Positions 7,522-17,421 of a DNA stretch of 64,000 nucleotides are shown here, in pieces. This stretch comes from an uncultured Aquimarina sp. Its GTDB lineage: Bacteria; Bacteroidota; Bacteroidia; Flavobacteriales; Flavobacteriaceae. The stretch spans positions 744,001 through 808,000 of the forward strand of contig NZ_CANMED010000001.1 of assembly GCF_947496855.1 (NCBI RefSeq), given 5' to 3'. The notes beneath the pieces were generated by a model. It was not told where the DNA came from. It did not search any database and saw only the letters and a program-made list of their open reading frames with translations. The position numbers and the translations under genes are program-made. Each line of letters begins with the position of its first letter. The stretch's first letter is position 1.

Positions 7522-8619
7522 TACACACTCTAATGTCTTAGTGCGCTGAATTTTTCCGTTATCTGTTTCTATAAATTGGGGGATAAAATAAATTTTCTTT
7601 GGTATTTCGTATTTAGAAAGTGTTTTAATACTGTGTATAGCTTCTTTCAAAGTTGTATACATTAATTCATTGTAATCATTTTCAACGATTAAGATTACCT
7701 TATCGCCCAATGAATCATCAGGAACACATGCTACAAAAAAACGATGTCCTATTAATAATTGTAGTTTTATTTCGATCTCTTCTGGATATAATTTAATACC
7801 TCCACTATTAATAACATTATCGTGTCTTCCTTTCCAAATAAACTTTTTATAGGTTTTTAATTCTACAACATCGTTAGTTACTATTGTTTCGCCATTTAAT
7901 AGAGGCGCTTTGATTATCAAACAATTTCTATCATCTACGTTTAATGTAATATTTGGTAAAGCCTTGAAGTATTTACTATCTTTTTTATCTTTCTTCTTTG
8001 GGTTAATTCTTCTTGCGGCGATATGGGTTACAGTTTCGGTCATTCCGTAGGTTTCGAAAATTTTAGTTTTGATTCCTTGTATGAGTTCTTTTAGATTTTC
8101 GGAAACGGTTCCTCCTCCTACTATCAATTTTTTAAGTAAATGAAGTCTATTGATAGAGTTGTCTAGTTGCAAAGGCACCATAGCACAAAAATCATATTGC
8201 TTGTACACAGTATCCAAAGGATTTGTTTTCGGCGGAACTAAATCAATTTTCCATCCTAATACCATTGCTCTCACCAACATCATTTTACCTGCAATATAAG
8301 TGGCAGGCAAACACAATAATGCTGTTGTACCTTCATTCACTTTGAAAAAAGTACCTGTAGCTTTGGCACTATTGACCATGTGCTGTTTGTAGATCTTTAT
8401 CTTTTTAGGTTTTCCTGTAGAACCTGATGTCTTTACGACAATATAATCTTTATCATTCAGCCAATCTAACAAGAAATTACCTACTTCCTGTTCATAAACT
8501 TCTCCTTCTTTAATAAAATCATAAGCAATTTCCTTCAAACTTTTTTTATCCAAAGTTTGCCTATTAATACTAAAATCGAGATGTACTTTTGAGGTAGAAA
8601 ATGTATCTTCTGTTTGCAT
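7513..8619 (-). CDS. menE: o-Succinylbenzoate-CoA ligase MenE (AMP-binding enzyme)
   Basis: This acyl-adenylating enzyme of about 368 aa activates o-succinylbenzoate for menaquinone synthesis. The P-loop TSGSTGKPK lies near residues 64-72, the adenylate motif FETYGMTETVTH in the middle, and the C-terminal hinge GRHDNVINSGGIKLYPEEIE near residue 270. It is shorter than many AMP-ligases (around 500 aa), as is common for Bacteroidota MenE. I use the ATG at 8619; the frame could also start at a TTG two codons earlier. It is the last gene of the men operon with menC and menA, which supports the call. Confidence 0.88.
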   Translation of the reverse strand: MQTEDTFSTSKVHLDFSINRQTLDKKSLKEIAYDFIKEGEVYEQEVGNFLLDWLNDKDYIVVKTSGSTGKPKKIKIYKQHMVNSAKATGTFFKVNEGTTALLCLPATYIAGKMMLVRAMVLGWKIDLVPPKTNPLDTVYKQYDFCAMVPLQLDNSINRLHLLKKLIVGGGTVSENLKELIQGIKTKIFETYGMTETVTHIAARRINPKKKDKKDSKYFKALPNITLNVDDRNCLIIKAPLLNGETIVTNDVVELKTYKKFIWKGRHDNVINSGGIKLYPEEIEIKLQLLIGHRFFVACVPDDSLGDKVILIVENDYNELMYTTLKEAIHSIKTLSKYEIPKKIYFIPQFIETDNGKIQRTKTLECVVG

Positions 8620-8688
8620 ATCCAAATTTCAATTTTCTAACATATCCATAGGTTACGCTTACGTAAATTGTATATTATGAATTTGTTA

Positions 8689-9600
8689 TCATTCTTCTAT
8701 TTGTAGTTCTGGTCGTATTTTTCCGAATAATTTATTTTTCCATCCTGACCATTTATATTTTTTAGCTAAAATGAATAAAAAAGCAGGAAATATAATTAAC
8801 ACTGGAAATAGAATTTCGAAATTAACCTCTGGCTCTGCTGTATATAATAATAAAGAATCTGTTTGAAAAGCAGTCCAGGTAGATGTTACTAACATGGCCG
8901 TTACTAGATTATTAGCTGCGTGAAATCCTAATGCCAATTCCAATCCTTCATCCATTAATGTCATAATTGCTAAGAAAAACCCTGTCCCAATATAATAAAC
9001 CATAATAATAGGGCCTAATTTACCTACTTCGGGATTAGCAATATGCATTAATCCGAATGTAACAGAAGTAATTACAAAAGGAATCCATTTCGTTTTTGTA
9101 GCAATACCAAGCCCTTGCATCAAATATCCTCTAAAAAAATATTCTTCGAAGCTGGTTTGTATTGGCACTAATATTATTGCCATTATTGCTAATATCAAAA
9201 ATGGTTGTAGTTCAAAATTTATTTCATAGTCATCTGGAGCCATAATATATCCGATATATGTAGTAATACCAATATATAATGACATTAATCCAAACATGAA
9301 AAATACTCGCTTCCAATCTATTTTTTTTCTAGAAGTAGTTAATGAAGTAATACTTTGCTGATGTACAATTTTCACCCAAAAAAATAATGCGACTAAAAAA
9401 ACAACAAAAGGACCAACCGCTACAAGAAAAAATAAAGGCTTTCCTAAAGTCTCTATTTGATTTTGCATAACAGTTTCTGTATCCGCTCCCATTAATAAAC
9501 TGACTACAAAATTCAAAATCATTAAACCAAAAAATCCAAGTGGGGGAAACAAATATTTCCACATTCCAAGTTTTCCTTTTCTCCCTTGTTCTATATACAT
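8689..9600 (-). CDS. CPBP-family intramembrane metalloprotease (CAAX protease-like)
   Basis: This 303-aa protein has about eight hydrophobic segments. It carries the two CPBP signatures: SFEEYFFRGYLMQGL (EExxxR, catalytic Glu pair, near residue 150) and FGLMHIANP (FxxxH), plus a later HAANN (His). Bacterial members are usually unassigned and are proposed to act on membrane or prenylated substrates. It sits inside the men operon between menE and menC, 15 nt after menC, so it is co-transcribed with menaquinone genes, though a direct role there is not known. Confidence 0.85.
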   Translation of the reverse strand: MYIEQGRKGKLGMWKYLFPPLGFFGLMILNFVVSLLMGADTETVMQNQIETLGKPLFFLVAVGPFVVFLVALFFWVKIVHQQSITSLTTSRKKIDWKRVFFMFGLMSLYIGITTYIGYIMAPDDYEINFELQPFLILAIMAIILVPIQTSFEEYFFRGYLMQGLGIATKTKWIPFVITSVTFGLMHIANPEVGKLGPIIMVYYIGTGFFLAIMTLMDEGLELALGFHAANNLVTAMLVTSTWTAFQTDSLLLYTAEPEVNFEILFPVLIIFPAFLFILAKKYKWSGWKNKLFGKIRPELQIEE

Positions 9601-9614
9601 CTATAATTATTTTA

Positions 9615-10655
9615 TTAATCTAAATATGATACCACCCATTTCTTATGAGGTCGATATTTTAATGTTCCTGTATCCACTATCAAAGGTGCTTCTATGTTAT
9701 TAGTATACAAACCTCCTGTTCCTAAACCTTGCGGCATTCTATTATTTAAAGTAAAAGTATATTGAGCTATTGCGTTTAATCCAATATTACTTTCTAACGC
9801 ACTAGTGATCCACCATCCAATGCCTAATTCTTCAGCAAGATCAATCCACTCTTGTGTTCCTTTAAGACCTCCTATTAAACTTGGTTTCAAAATTATATAT
9901 TGAGGTTGTATTGTTAGTAGTAATTTCTTCTTATCCGTTACATCAAAAACACCAATTAATTCTTCATCTAACGCAATTGGTAATGGAGTCATCTCACATA
10001 AAGTCTTCATCTCCTCAGATTGTCCTTGTTTTATTGGTTGTTCGATACTATGAAGATGATAACTATTTAATTTCAATAGTTTTTCTAATGCATTATCCGA
10101 AGAAAAAGCTCCGTTAGCATCCACTCTAAGTTCGATGACATCTTTAGAAAACTGAGAACGTATATAAGAAAGAAGTTCTAACTCTGCCTGAAAATCAATA
10201 GCCCCTATCTTCATTTTTATGCAATCAAACCCTTGATCCAGCTTCTCTAATATCTGATCTTTCATAAACTCTTTCTCTCCCATCCATATCAATCCATTGA
10301 TAGGAATGGCCTCTTCTCCTTTCGTAAATTTAGAAGGAAATAACAAAAACGGGGATTCACTTTCTAAAGATTTAAAAGCCATCTCTACACCAAACTGAAT
10401 ACTAGGAAACTCTTTTAGTTCTTGCCAAAGTTGATCAACTCCTAAATGAATATTATCACAAGTCCATTGTAATTTTTCTTCATAATCAGGCCTGTCGTCA
10501 ATACTTAAGGTTCTTAGAATCCCGCATTCTCCAATACCTTGTTTTTCTTTAGAAGTAATAACAATAAACCAAGTTTCTTTCGTCTTCAGTACTCCGCGAG
10601 AAGTCCCACTTGGTCTTTTGAACTCTAAAATATGTTTATGATAAGTAGCGTTCAT
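9615..10655 (-). CDS. menC: o-Succinylbenzoate synthase MenC (enolase superfamily)
   Basis: This 346-aa protein dehydrates SHCHC to o-succinylbenzoate in menaquinone synthesis. Enolase-superfamily landmarks are visible: the KMKIG lysine on the second barrel strand, metal ligands in RVDANGAF, IEQPIKQG and ALDEEL, and the late lysine in ILKPSLIGG. Its ATG overlaps the stop of the metal-dependent hydrolase by one base (TAATG), so the two are translationally coupled. The neighbours menA and menE confirm the assignment. Confidence 0.92.
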   Translation of the reverse strand: MNATYHKHILEFKRPSGTSRGVLKTKETWFIVITSKEKQGIGECGILRTLSIDDRPDYEEKLQWTCDNIHLGVDQLWQELKEFPSIQFGVEMAFKSLESESPFLLFPSKFTKGEEAIPINGLIWMGEKEFMKDQILEKLDQGFDCIKMKIGAIDFQAELELLSYIRSQFSKDVIELRVDANGAFSSDNALEKLLKLNSYHLHSIEQPIKQGQSEEMKTLCEMTPLPIALDEELIGVFDVTDKKKLLLTIQPQYIILKPSLIGGLKGTQEWIDLAEELGIGWWITSALESNIGLNAIAQYTFTLNNRMPQGLGTGGLYTNNIEAPLIVDTGTLKYRPHKKWVVSYLD

Positions 10656-11335
10656 TATAGTTCTATGCTCTGACTGATATCTAACAACATAAGATCCTTG
10701 TCCTTAGCAAAAAACTTTTTTTTGGCTTCATCATGATCAATCTCTATATATCCAAAAGTATCATAATGAACTCCTAATACTTTATCACATGCTAAAAAAT
10801 CACTTGCAATAATAGCATCATCGATTCCCATGGTAAAATTATCACCGATAGGAAGTATGGCTAAATCCAATTTAGTAGATAAGGGAATTAATTTCATGTC
10901 CATTGTTAAAGCCGTATCGCCAGCAATATATATGTTTTTATGTTCACCCTCGATCACAAATCCTCCCGGTTGACCTCCATAACTTCCATCCGGGAAACTA
11001 CTGGTATGAATTGCATTTACATATTTTACTTTCCCGAAATCAAATTCCCAATTACCTCCATGGTTCATAGGATGTACTTCTATCCCTTTTGCCTGATAAT
11101 GCATGGCGATTTCGTAATTAGAAACAATAGTTGCATTATTATTTTTTGCAATGGCCTCAGCATCTAAGGTATGATCCTGATGCGCATGAGTTAATAATAT
11201 ATAGTCTACTTTAAAATCATTGATATCTAGCGTATCTTTAGTTAATGGATTACCAGTAATAAAAGGATCTATTAAAACTTTGATATCCTTAATTTCTACT
11301 AATAATGTATTATGCCCAAAAAATGTAATTTTCAT
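10655..11335 (-). CDS. UPF0173-type metal-dependent hydrolase (metallo-beta-lactamase fold)
   Basis: This 226-aa MBL-fold protein has the metal site THAHQDHTLDAEA (HxHxDH, around residue 50), a second His in NAIHTSSFPDG, the Asp in YIAGDTAL and a final His in VLGVHYDTFGYIEID. It is full length for UPF0173. The physiological substrate of the family is unknown. Its place between menA and menC is often seen in Bacteroidota and suggests a link to quinone metabolism, but this is guilt by association. Confidence 0.85.
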   Translation of the reverse strand: MKITFFGHNTLLVEIKDIKVLIDPFITGNPLTKDTLDINDFKVDYILLTHAHQDHTLDAEAIAKNNNATIVSNYEIAMHYQAKGIEVHPMNHGGNWEFDFGKVKYVNAIHTSSFPDGSYGGQPGGFVIEGEHKNIYIAGDTALTMDMKLIPLSTKLDLAILPIGDNFTMGIDDAIIASDFLACDKVLGVHYDTFGYIEIDHDEAKKKFFAKDKDLMLLDISQSIEL

Positions 11336-11398
11336 TATGTGAGTTTTTTACTTGTTATTTATAAATTCCACTCTGCGGTGAAATAAGGTGGAACTAAA

Positions 11399-12364
11399 TT
11401 AAAAAATCTGACCTAAACTAAATAATACAGCCAGTAAAAATGTTGATAACGCTACTTTTTTCAACTCTGGATCTAAATTAACGGCATTTTTTGTCTTTGC
11501 CACCTTATTTAGGTGAATTAATAATGGAATAAAGGCTATCAAAAAGAGCAGATTCGTATAATATTCATATGTAAAAAATGAAAAGATAAGCATAGATAGC
11601 ATAGCCCCTATAACTAGGAAATAATGATATTTTCTAGCTTTTAGTAATCCCATTTTTACTACAACCGTATTTTTTCCAGCTTTTTTATCACTATCGTGGT
11701 CGCGCATATTATTAAGATTCAAAACTGCAGCACTTAACAAACCTATGGTGGTTGCTGGCAGAAACACCAACCAATTTAAATTCTTAGTAAATAAAAAATA
11801 ACACCCTACCACACTAACCAATCCAAAAAATAAAAAAACAAACACGTCGCCTAATCCTCGATATCCATAAGCAGTATTTCCCATTGTATATTTTATAGCT
11901 GCAATAATAGCTGCTAGTCCTAATAAGAAAAAGAAAACAGAGTATAAAAAATATTCTTTACCAAAGGATACATAGATCAATAAAATTGCCAAAATCAATG
12001 TAATCATAGCAGTAATAACAATACCTCTGAACATTTCTTTTTTGGAAATAGCACCACTTTGTAATGCACGTTGTGGTCCTACTCTATCCTCATTATCAGT
12101 TCCTTTTACCCCATCACCATAGTCGTTAGCAAAATTGGAAAGGATCTGTAAACCTAAAGTTGTGGCTATTGCTAACCAAAATATTGATTTATCAAAAAAA
12201 TTTGGCCCAGATAAACAAATTAAATGATTTTTAGTTTCTACAAATTTCAAAACATCTTCATATAAAAATCGGACACCTATAGATGATCCCACAATAATTC
12301 CCGATATAGATAATGGTAATGTACGAAGCCGTGCGGCCGAGATCCAAGCTTTGAATTTGATCAT
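11399..12364 (-). CDS. menA: 1,4-Dihydroxy-2-naphthoate polyprenyltransferase MenA
   Basis: This 321-aa UbiA-family membrane enzyme attaches the isoprenoid tail to DHNA, giving demethylmenaquinone. The first Asp motif is NFANDYGDGVKGTDNEDRVG (about residues 107-126) and the second NLNNMRDHDSDKKAGK (about 217-232). Roughly eight membrane helices surround them. It is the first gene of the minus-strand men operon. The 84-nt gap to the divergent AraC-type gene must hold both promoters. Confidence 0.93.
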   Translation of the reverse strand: MIKFKAWISAARLRTLPLSISGIIVGSSIGVRFLYEDVLKFVETKNHLICLSGPNFFDKSIFWLAIATTLGLQILSNFANDYGDGVKGTDNEDRVGPQRALQSGAISKKEMFRGIVITAMITLILAILLIYVSFGKEYFLYSVFFFLLGLAAIIAAIKYTMGNTAYGYRGLGDVFVFLFFGLVSVVGCYFLFTKNLNWLVFLPATTIGLLSAAVLNLNNMRDHDSDKKAGKNTVVVKMGLLKARKYHYFLVIGAMLSMLIFSFFTYEYYTNLLFLIAFIPLLIHLNKVAKTKNAVNLDPELKKVALSTFLLAVLFSLGQIF

Positions 12365-12448
12365 TCGAATTAAATTATAGTCAAAGGAACAGTATTTTAA
12401 TTAAAAAAAAAATAAAAAATACTTCTACGAATTATTTAAATTAGCATT

Positions 12449-13636
12449 ATGCCAATTCCATTACCATTAGAGTTTCCTTCTTTTAATTTATATAGTACAC
12501 CATTGTTACTTTTAGTATTTCAAGCTTTTGTATTTGCATTCCTTCTTTTAGTGAGATACTTTAAAAAGAAATATGTCCCAGCCTTCATATTATCTATTCT
12601 TATTTTTATTACTGGATATCATAGAACGACTTATACCATTGGTTTTATGGATTGGTATGATACCTATAGAAATACTAAGATCAATTATTGGCTCATTGCA
12701 CTATCATTAGCTATTGGGCCCTTGCTTTATTTTTATGTAAAATCGATAACAACTTCTAATTTTAAGTTTAGAAAAAAGGATTTCATACATTTTATTCCCG
12801 TTAGCTTATACATTATTTATAAGATATCTATTCTTATCTATGACGCTGCACAACCAGGGTTTAATGAAACACAAAATGGGTATTTAAAAGTCTTTCTAGA
12901 TGAAAAATATATTAGCCCACTGATAGGAATTGTAGAAAATCTACAGATGTTATTGTACCTAGCTTTTACCATTCAGCTATATTATATATACAGAAAAAAG
13001 ATCCAACAGTTTTTTTCTAACACCTATAGCTTGGAGCTAAACTGGATTAGAAACTTTCTTTTTATTTATTCATTCTTGTTTTTATATAGTGTTTTTCAAG
13101 GGGTTATTGGATCTGTGATTACAGATTTACATTGGACACAGCGATGGTGGTATCATTTCTTTACTGCTGTGGCGATCATTTATATTGGAATTAAAGGATA
13201 TTTTACAGATACTAATAAGTTAAATAACTTGAATTTTTCAGTGACTGTAAAAGAGAATACTGCTACTTCACAAATTGAACTTAGTGAAGATGTTATTAAG
13301 ACCAAAGAAAAAATTGAAGCGTTCATGAAAAATGAAAAACCATTTCTCAATCCTGATTTAAATCTTACAGAACTTTCTAAAATGCTTAAAATCAATACTT
13401 CGACCTTATCAGATACAATAAATTCTGGATTTGAGAAAAACTTCAATGATTTTATAAACTCATACCGAGTTAAAGCAGTACAAACCATGTTACAAGAAGG
13501 AAAACAGCAACAATTATCTCTTTTAGGAATCGCATATGAATGCGGTTTTAATAGTAAAGCAACCTTTAATAGAGTATTCAAGAAACTAACAAATACCTCA
13601 CCTTCACAATACTTAGCTTCTCAAAACAAAGCTTAA
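12449..13636 (+). CDS. AraC-family transcriptional regulator with an N-terminal membrane domain
   Basis: This 395-aa protein has seven or so hydrophobic helices in residues 15-250, followed by a cytosolic linker and a C-terminal AraC/XylS DNA-binding domain (about 285-390). The second helix-turn-helix ends in IAYECGFNSKATFNRVFKKL...SPSQY, the classic AraC signature. Membrane-bound AraC regulators of this kind are common in Flavobacteriia and probably sense an envelope or small-molecule signal. The amylase lipoprotein gene follows 160 nt downstream on the same strand and is a reasonable target, but no evidence shows this. Confidence 0.88.
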   Translation: MPIPLPLEFPSFNLYSTPLLLLVFQAFVFAFLLLVRYFKKKYVPAFILSILIFITGYHRTTYTIGFMDWYDTYRNTKINYWLIALSLAIGPLLYFYVKSITTSNFKFRKKDFIHFIPVSLYIIYKISILIYDAAQPGFNETQNGYLKVFLDEKYISPLIGIVENLQMLLYLAFTIQLYYIYRKKIQQFFSNTYSLELNWIRNFLFIYSFLFLYSVFQGVIGSVITDLHWTQRWWYHFFTAVAIIYIGIKGYFTDTNKLNNLNFSVTVKENTATSQIELSEDVIKTKEKIEAFMKNEKPFLNPDLNLTELSKMLKINTSTLSDTINSGFEKNFNDFINSYRVKAVQTMLQEGKQQQLSLLGIAYECGFNSKATFNRVFKKLTNTSPSQYLASQNKA

Positions 13637-13795
13637 TTTGTGATTTTTACGAATTTCACAATTCTACAAAGATGAATTTTTATGTTCAATTTTATAGATT
13701 AGCACCTTAAACCAGTATTTACTATTGTTTCAATTCTTTTATCCTGCCTCTATTATAATTAAGGCAAGAATGCTTTGAAACACAAAAACAAGCAC

Positions 13796-15499
13796 ATGAA
13801 ACATTTATTAACAACTACATTTTTGGGACTTTTTAGTATCCTTATTTCCTGTAAGAGTGATACCAAAACAGAATCTTCAACAATTAAAACTGCAGCATTA
13901 AGGACCTTTAAACCAGTAACTACGGAAAATATGCCTTTTATTTGGGAAGGTGCGAATGTTTACTTTTTAATAGCTGATAGATTTAAAAATGGAGATCCCA
14001 CCAATGATGAAGTTTTAGAAAGAAAAAAAGAAACCGGAGTATTACGTGGTTTCGAAGGGGGGGATATAAAAGGAATCATCCAAAAAATTGAAGACGGGTA
14101 TTTTACAGATTTGGGAATTAATGCCCTTTGGGTGAATCCATTAGTAGAGCAAATTCATGAAAGTGTTGATGAAGGAACTGGTAATACGTATGCATTCCAT
14201 GGATATTGGGCAAAAGACTGGACAACTATAGATCCTAATTTTGGAACCTATGACGATCTTGAGAAATTAGTAGAGGTCGCCCATAAAAACGGCATACGGA
14301 TATTAATGGATATAGTTATCAATCATACCGGTCCTGTAACTGATAAAGACCCTGTTTGGTCCGAAGATTGGGTACGTACTACTCCAAAATGTTCTTATAA
14401 AAATTATGAAACTGCAGTAAAATGCACATTAGTTGAGAATCTTCCTGATATCAAAACAGAAAGTAATGAAGAAGTAAAACTTCCTGAAGCATTAAAAGCA
14501 AAATGGGAAAAAGAAGGTCGGTTAGAAGCCGAAATAGATGAATTAGAAATCTTTTTTGCAAAAACGGGCCTTAAACGATCACCTAAAAACTATATCATTA
14601 AATGGTTAACAGATTATGTTAAAGAATTAGGTATCGATGGATATCGTGTAGATACCGTAAAACATGTAGAAGAAGGTGTTTGGAGCGTACTTGCAGAACA
14701 GGCAAAAGCTGCCTTTTCAGAATGGAAGAAAAACAATCCTGATAAAGTATTAGATAACAATGAATTTTATGTTCTCGGAGAATTATATGGATATGGAATA
14801 GATGGAAAGCGCTTTTATGATTTTGGAGATCGTAAAGTAGATTATTACGCTAATGGATTTGATAATCTTATTAATTTTCAGTTTAAATATGATGCAAAAC
14901 AGTTAAATTATGAAAAATTATACAGCAAATATAGTACTGCATTACAAACTGGTTTGATTGGTAAAAGTGTAATGAACTATATTACTTCTCACGATGATGG
15001 TGATCCATTTGATAAAGAAAGAAGTAAAACCTATGAATCTGCAACCAAGCTTTTATTAACTCCAGGTATTTCTCAAGTATATTATGGTGATGAAACTGCA
15101 AGATCATTGATTATCGAAGGAGCACAAGGAGATGCAACACTAAGATCTAACATGAACTGGGATGATTTAGAAACAGAAGAAACCAAATTACTATTAGAAC
15201 ATTGGCAAAAATTAGGAAAATTCAGAAAAAATCATCCAGCAATTGGTGCAGGAAAACACAAAATGATTAATGAAACTCCATATACCTTTTCAAGAACATA
15301 TAGTAAAGATGGTGTTAATGATGGGGTTATCGTAGGATTAAACCTTAGAAAAGGAACAAAGACCTTAAAAGTTAATTCTATTTTTAAAGATGGTATCTTA
15401 CTAAAAGATGTCTATTCTGGAACAGATGCTACAGTAAAAGATGGAAGTGTAACAATAAAATCCGATAATGAGATTGTACTATTAGAAGCTAAAAAATAG
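13796..15499 (+). CDS. GH13 alpha-amylase family lipoprotein
   Basis: This protein of about 567 aa begins MKHLLTTTFLGLFSILISC, a signal peptide with a lipobox ending in Cys, so it is likely an outer-membrane or periplasmic lipoprotein. GH13 motifs appear in order: ILMDIVINHTG, DGYRVDTVKHVE (nucleophile Asp), YVLGELYG (acid Glu) and YITSHDDGDP (transition-state Asp). It should hydrolyse alpha-1,4-glucans. I place the start at ATG 13796; the frame extends 7 codons upstream to a TTG, which would spoil the signal peptide. A strong terminator follows. Confidence 0.9.
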   Translation: MKHLLTTTFLGLFSILISCKSDTKTESSTIKTAALRTFKPVTTENMPFIWEGANVYFLIADRFKNGDPTNDEVLERKKETGVLRGFEGGDIKGIIQKIEDGYFTDLGINALWVNPLVEQIHESVDEGTGNTYAFHGYWAKDWTTIDPNFGTYDDLEKLVEVAHKNGIRILMDIVINHTGPVTDKDPVWSEDWVRTTPKCSYKNYETAVKCTLVENLPDIKTESNEEVKLPEALKAKWEKEGRLEAEIDELEIFFAKTGLKRSPKNYIIKWLTDYVKELGIDGYRVDTVKHVEEGVWSVLAEQAKAAFSEWKKNNPDKVLDNNEFYVLGELYGYGIDGKRFYDFGDRKVDYYANGFDNLINFQFKYDAKQLNYEKLYSKYSTALQTGLIGKSVMNYITSHDDGDPFDKERSKTYESATKLLLTPGISQVYYGDETARSLIIEGAQGDATLRSNMNWDDLETEETKLLLEHWQKLGKFRKNHPAIGAGKHKMINETPYTFSRTYSKDGVNDGVIVGLNLRKGTKTLKVNSIFKDGILLKDVYSGTDATVKDGSVTIKSDNEIVLLEAKK

Positions 15500-15526
15500 T
15501 ACACAAACATATCGACTCACTTTAAA

Positions 15527-15569
15527 TAGGACGGCTCAAATTATAATTTGAGCCGTCCTATTTTGTTTT
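15527..15569 (+). terminator. Strong intrinsic terminator after the amylase gene
   Basis: TAGGACGGCTCAAA and its exact complement TTTGAGCCGTCCTA form a 14-bp stem with a 6-nt loop (15527-15560), followed by TTTTGTTTT. This is a textbook Rho-independent terminator. Confidence 0.9.
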
Positions 15570-15634
15570 GGGACGCAGTATTCGCAACTGATTCAGACAT
15601 TTGACACATCAAACAATCTAAAATCGTTTCAGTT

Positions 15635-16135
15635 ATGAAAAACATCATTAAAAAGATTATTTCTCCAATTACGATGACACATTGGTCTTCGGATTTACTA
15701 TTTGCATTTCCTAGAATCCTCTGTGGTTATTTTTTAGCAGTGAATTTTGGAGGAAGTAAATTCGGAGTTCCCTGGAGTCCTGAAGGGTCATCTGATTTAG
15801 CATTTCTAGAAGTAGTAGAATGGTTTCCTAAAGATATTGCAGAATACGGAGGTATTTTTTCTATGTTCCCAGTGTTCTTTGCCTGGATGGGTGCTTCCAG
15901 TGAAGCTATAGGAGGCATATTTCTTTTACTAGGTTTTAAAACAAGAATTGCTTCTTTTTTTATTCTGTGTACAATGCTAGTTGCAATAATCTTCCAGAAA
16001 TCGGATAATGGATTATGGGCTATGCTACCAGCAATGGGATTCTTATGGATTGCTATCTACAACCTCATTTTAGGATCCGGAAAATTCGGAATTGATTATT
16101 TAATAAGTAAAAAATGGTTCAAAAAAACTCAATAA
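15635..16135 (+). CDS. DoxX family membrane protein
   Basis: This 166-aa protein has four hydrophobic helices and the DoxX features: an N-terminal FPRILCGYFLAVNFGGSKFG, a middle SEAIGGIFLLLGFKTRIASF, and a final LGSGKFGIDYLI resembling the usual GxGxxSLD tail. DoxX proteins are small inner-membrane proteins linked to redox or quinone chemistry; the specific role is unknown. It lies between the amylase terminator and the GIN-domain gene, 35 nt before the latter, so those two are probably co-transcribed. Confidence 0.85.
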   Translation: MKNIIKKIISPITMTHWSSDLLFAFPRILCGYFLAVNFGGSKFGVPWSPEGSSDLAFLEVVEWFPKDIAEYGGIFSMFPVFFAWMGASSEAIGGIFLLLGFKTRIASFFILCTMLVAIIFQKSDNGLWAMLPAMGFLWIAIYNLILGSGKFGIDYLISKKWFKKTQ

Positions 16136-16170
16136 TAACATCAAAAAAAATCATTTAAAAGTATAAAGTC

Positions 16171-17055
16171 ATGAAAAAGTACATAAGTCTATTACTACTA
16201 CTAGTTAGTTTAACAACAATATCACAAATAAAAGGAAATAAAGAAATTGTAACCAAAACCTTTGATGTTGCCAATATCCAAAACATAAAAATTAATTTTT
16301 ATGCTCATGTAATTATTGATCAATCCAAAGAAGAAAGTCTAACTATTACAATGGATGCTAACCTATTTGACTATTTAGATAAGGAAATAGTAAATGAAAC
16401 TTTACATTTAGATCAAAAGGAATGGATACAGCCATCAGAAAATGCAAAAATCATTATTGGTGCTCCTAATATTAGAAAAGTAGAAAGTGGCACACATGAT
16501 ATTACAAGAATTATTAACCTTAATAACAATTACATCGAAGTTTTAGCACCGATCGGTAAAATGTTTATGGATGGTAAAACAAAAGAACTACGCATCGCAG
16601 CAGAACTTGCTACTATTGATGCATCCAGCCTGATTGCGGAAAACGCAAGAGTAGATATATGGAGTAATGGTTTTGTAAAAGTGTATGTCACTAATGAATT
16701 AAATACCAAAATAAGTAAAGATGCTAAGCTCAAAATCATGAATACTCCAAAAAAAATTAACGGAGACGCAAAAAAAATGATTGTTCACAATAAAAAGAAA
16801 ACCAAGGAAGACTCGGTAAAATATATAAAATTTAAAATTAAGAATAATTCCCTAACCAGAAATCAATTCTTTGTTATTGGTTCCAAACCGGATGGTTCGA
16901 AATTTAGTTATGGTTTCCCTATGATGCCACAAGCAATAAGAAAAGAAAATTGGACAACTGGTACTAAAGTATTTAAAGTAAGTATACTTGGCAAAAGAAA
17001 GCTATTAACTATAATAAAAGAGGAAGATGAAAACAAAACTGTAACTTTATTTTAA
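16171..17055 (+). CDS. GIN-domain (DUF2807) putative autotransporter-adhesin-head protein
   Basis: This 294-aa protein has a signal peptide ending TTISQ. Residues about 25-200 show the repeating short strands of the GIN/DUF2807 right-handed beta-helix (IKINFYAHVIID, LHLDQ, KIIIGAPNIRKVESG, IEVLAPIGKMFMDG). The C-terminal 90 residues are more basic and may be a separate small beta domain. GIN proteins are abundant, periplasmic or surface, and mostly uncharacterised in Bacteroidota. It probably shares a transcript with the DoxX gene. Confidence 0.75.
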   Translation: MKKYISLLLLLVSLTTISQIKGNKEIVTKTFDVANIQNIKINFYAHVIIDQSKEESLTITMDANLFDYLDKEIVNETLHLDQKEWIQPSENAKIIIGAPNIRKVESGTHDITRIINLNNNYIEVLAPIGKMFMDGKTKELRIAAELATIDASSLIAENARVDIWSNGFVKVYVTNELNTKISKDAKLKIMNTPKKINGDAKKMIVHNKKKTKEDSVKYIKFKIKNNSLTRNQFFVIGSKPDGSKFSYGFPMMPQAIRKENWTTGTKVFKVSILGKRKLLTIIKEEDENKTVTLF

Positions 17056-17076
17056 TTACGAAATACCCCAAGAAGA

Positions 17077-17105
17077 ACTTACCTCCTGTATTCAAGGAGG
17101 TAAGT
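17077..17105 (+). terminator. Perfect 10-bp hairpin after the GIN-domain gene
   Basis: ACTTACCTCC (17077-17086) pairs exactly with GGAGGTAAGT (17096-17105) around a 9-nt loop. An outer CCCCA/TGGGG pair extends it with a bulge. There is no U-run behind it, so it could be a terminator or an mRNA 3'-end stabiliser. Confidence 0.5.
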
Positions 17106-17421
17106 GTTGGGGAAAACAAAAAAAGTAAGGGAAAAATTGTAATTGGAATACTTTTCAAAGATAAAAAGGATTAAGGAATTTTGGTTACGGTTAAACCTCA
17201 AACTTTAGCTGGAATATAAGCATACGTCCGTTTTTTAAATAATAAACTACTAACGATCAACATGTTGAAGGGAAAATTCCTCTATTTTATAAAGAATATT
17301 TTTATTAAATTTATTTTTTTACATCAAAAAGTAAATTTAATGTTTTAAAAGATTTCAAAGATTTAGATAAAGGGTTAAATTTGCCGTAATCATTTTTTAA
17401 AACAAACTAATTTTATAATCC
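17106..17421. other. Intergenic region before the small acidic protein
   Basis: The 316 nt carry no gene on either strand. The only signal I see is the -7 box near the right end. Confidence 0.5.
17376..17383 (+). promoter_or_regulatory. Candidate -7 box (TAAATTTG) for the small acidic protein
   Basis: TAAATTTG fits TAnnTTTG exactly and lies 38 nt before the TTG start codon at 17422. A clear -33 TTG is missing. Confidence 0.35.

Noticed and set aside
17077..17105. Riboswitch or small RNA after the GIN-domain gene
   Set aside because: Only a simple hairpin is seen; nothing like a known riboswitch fold.
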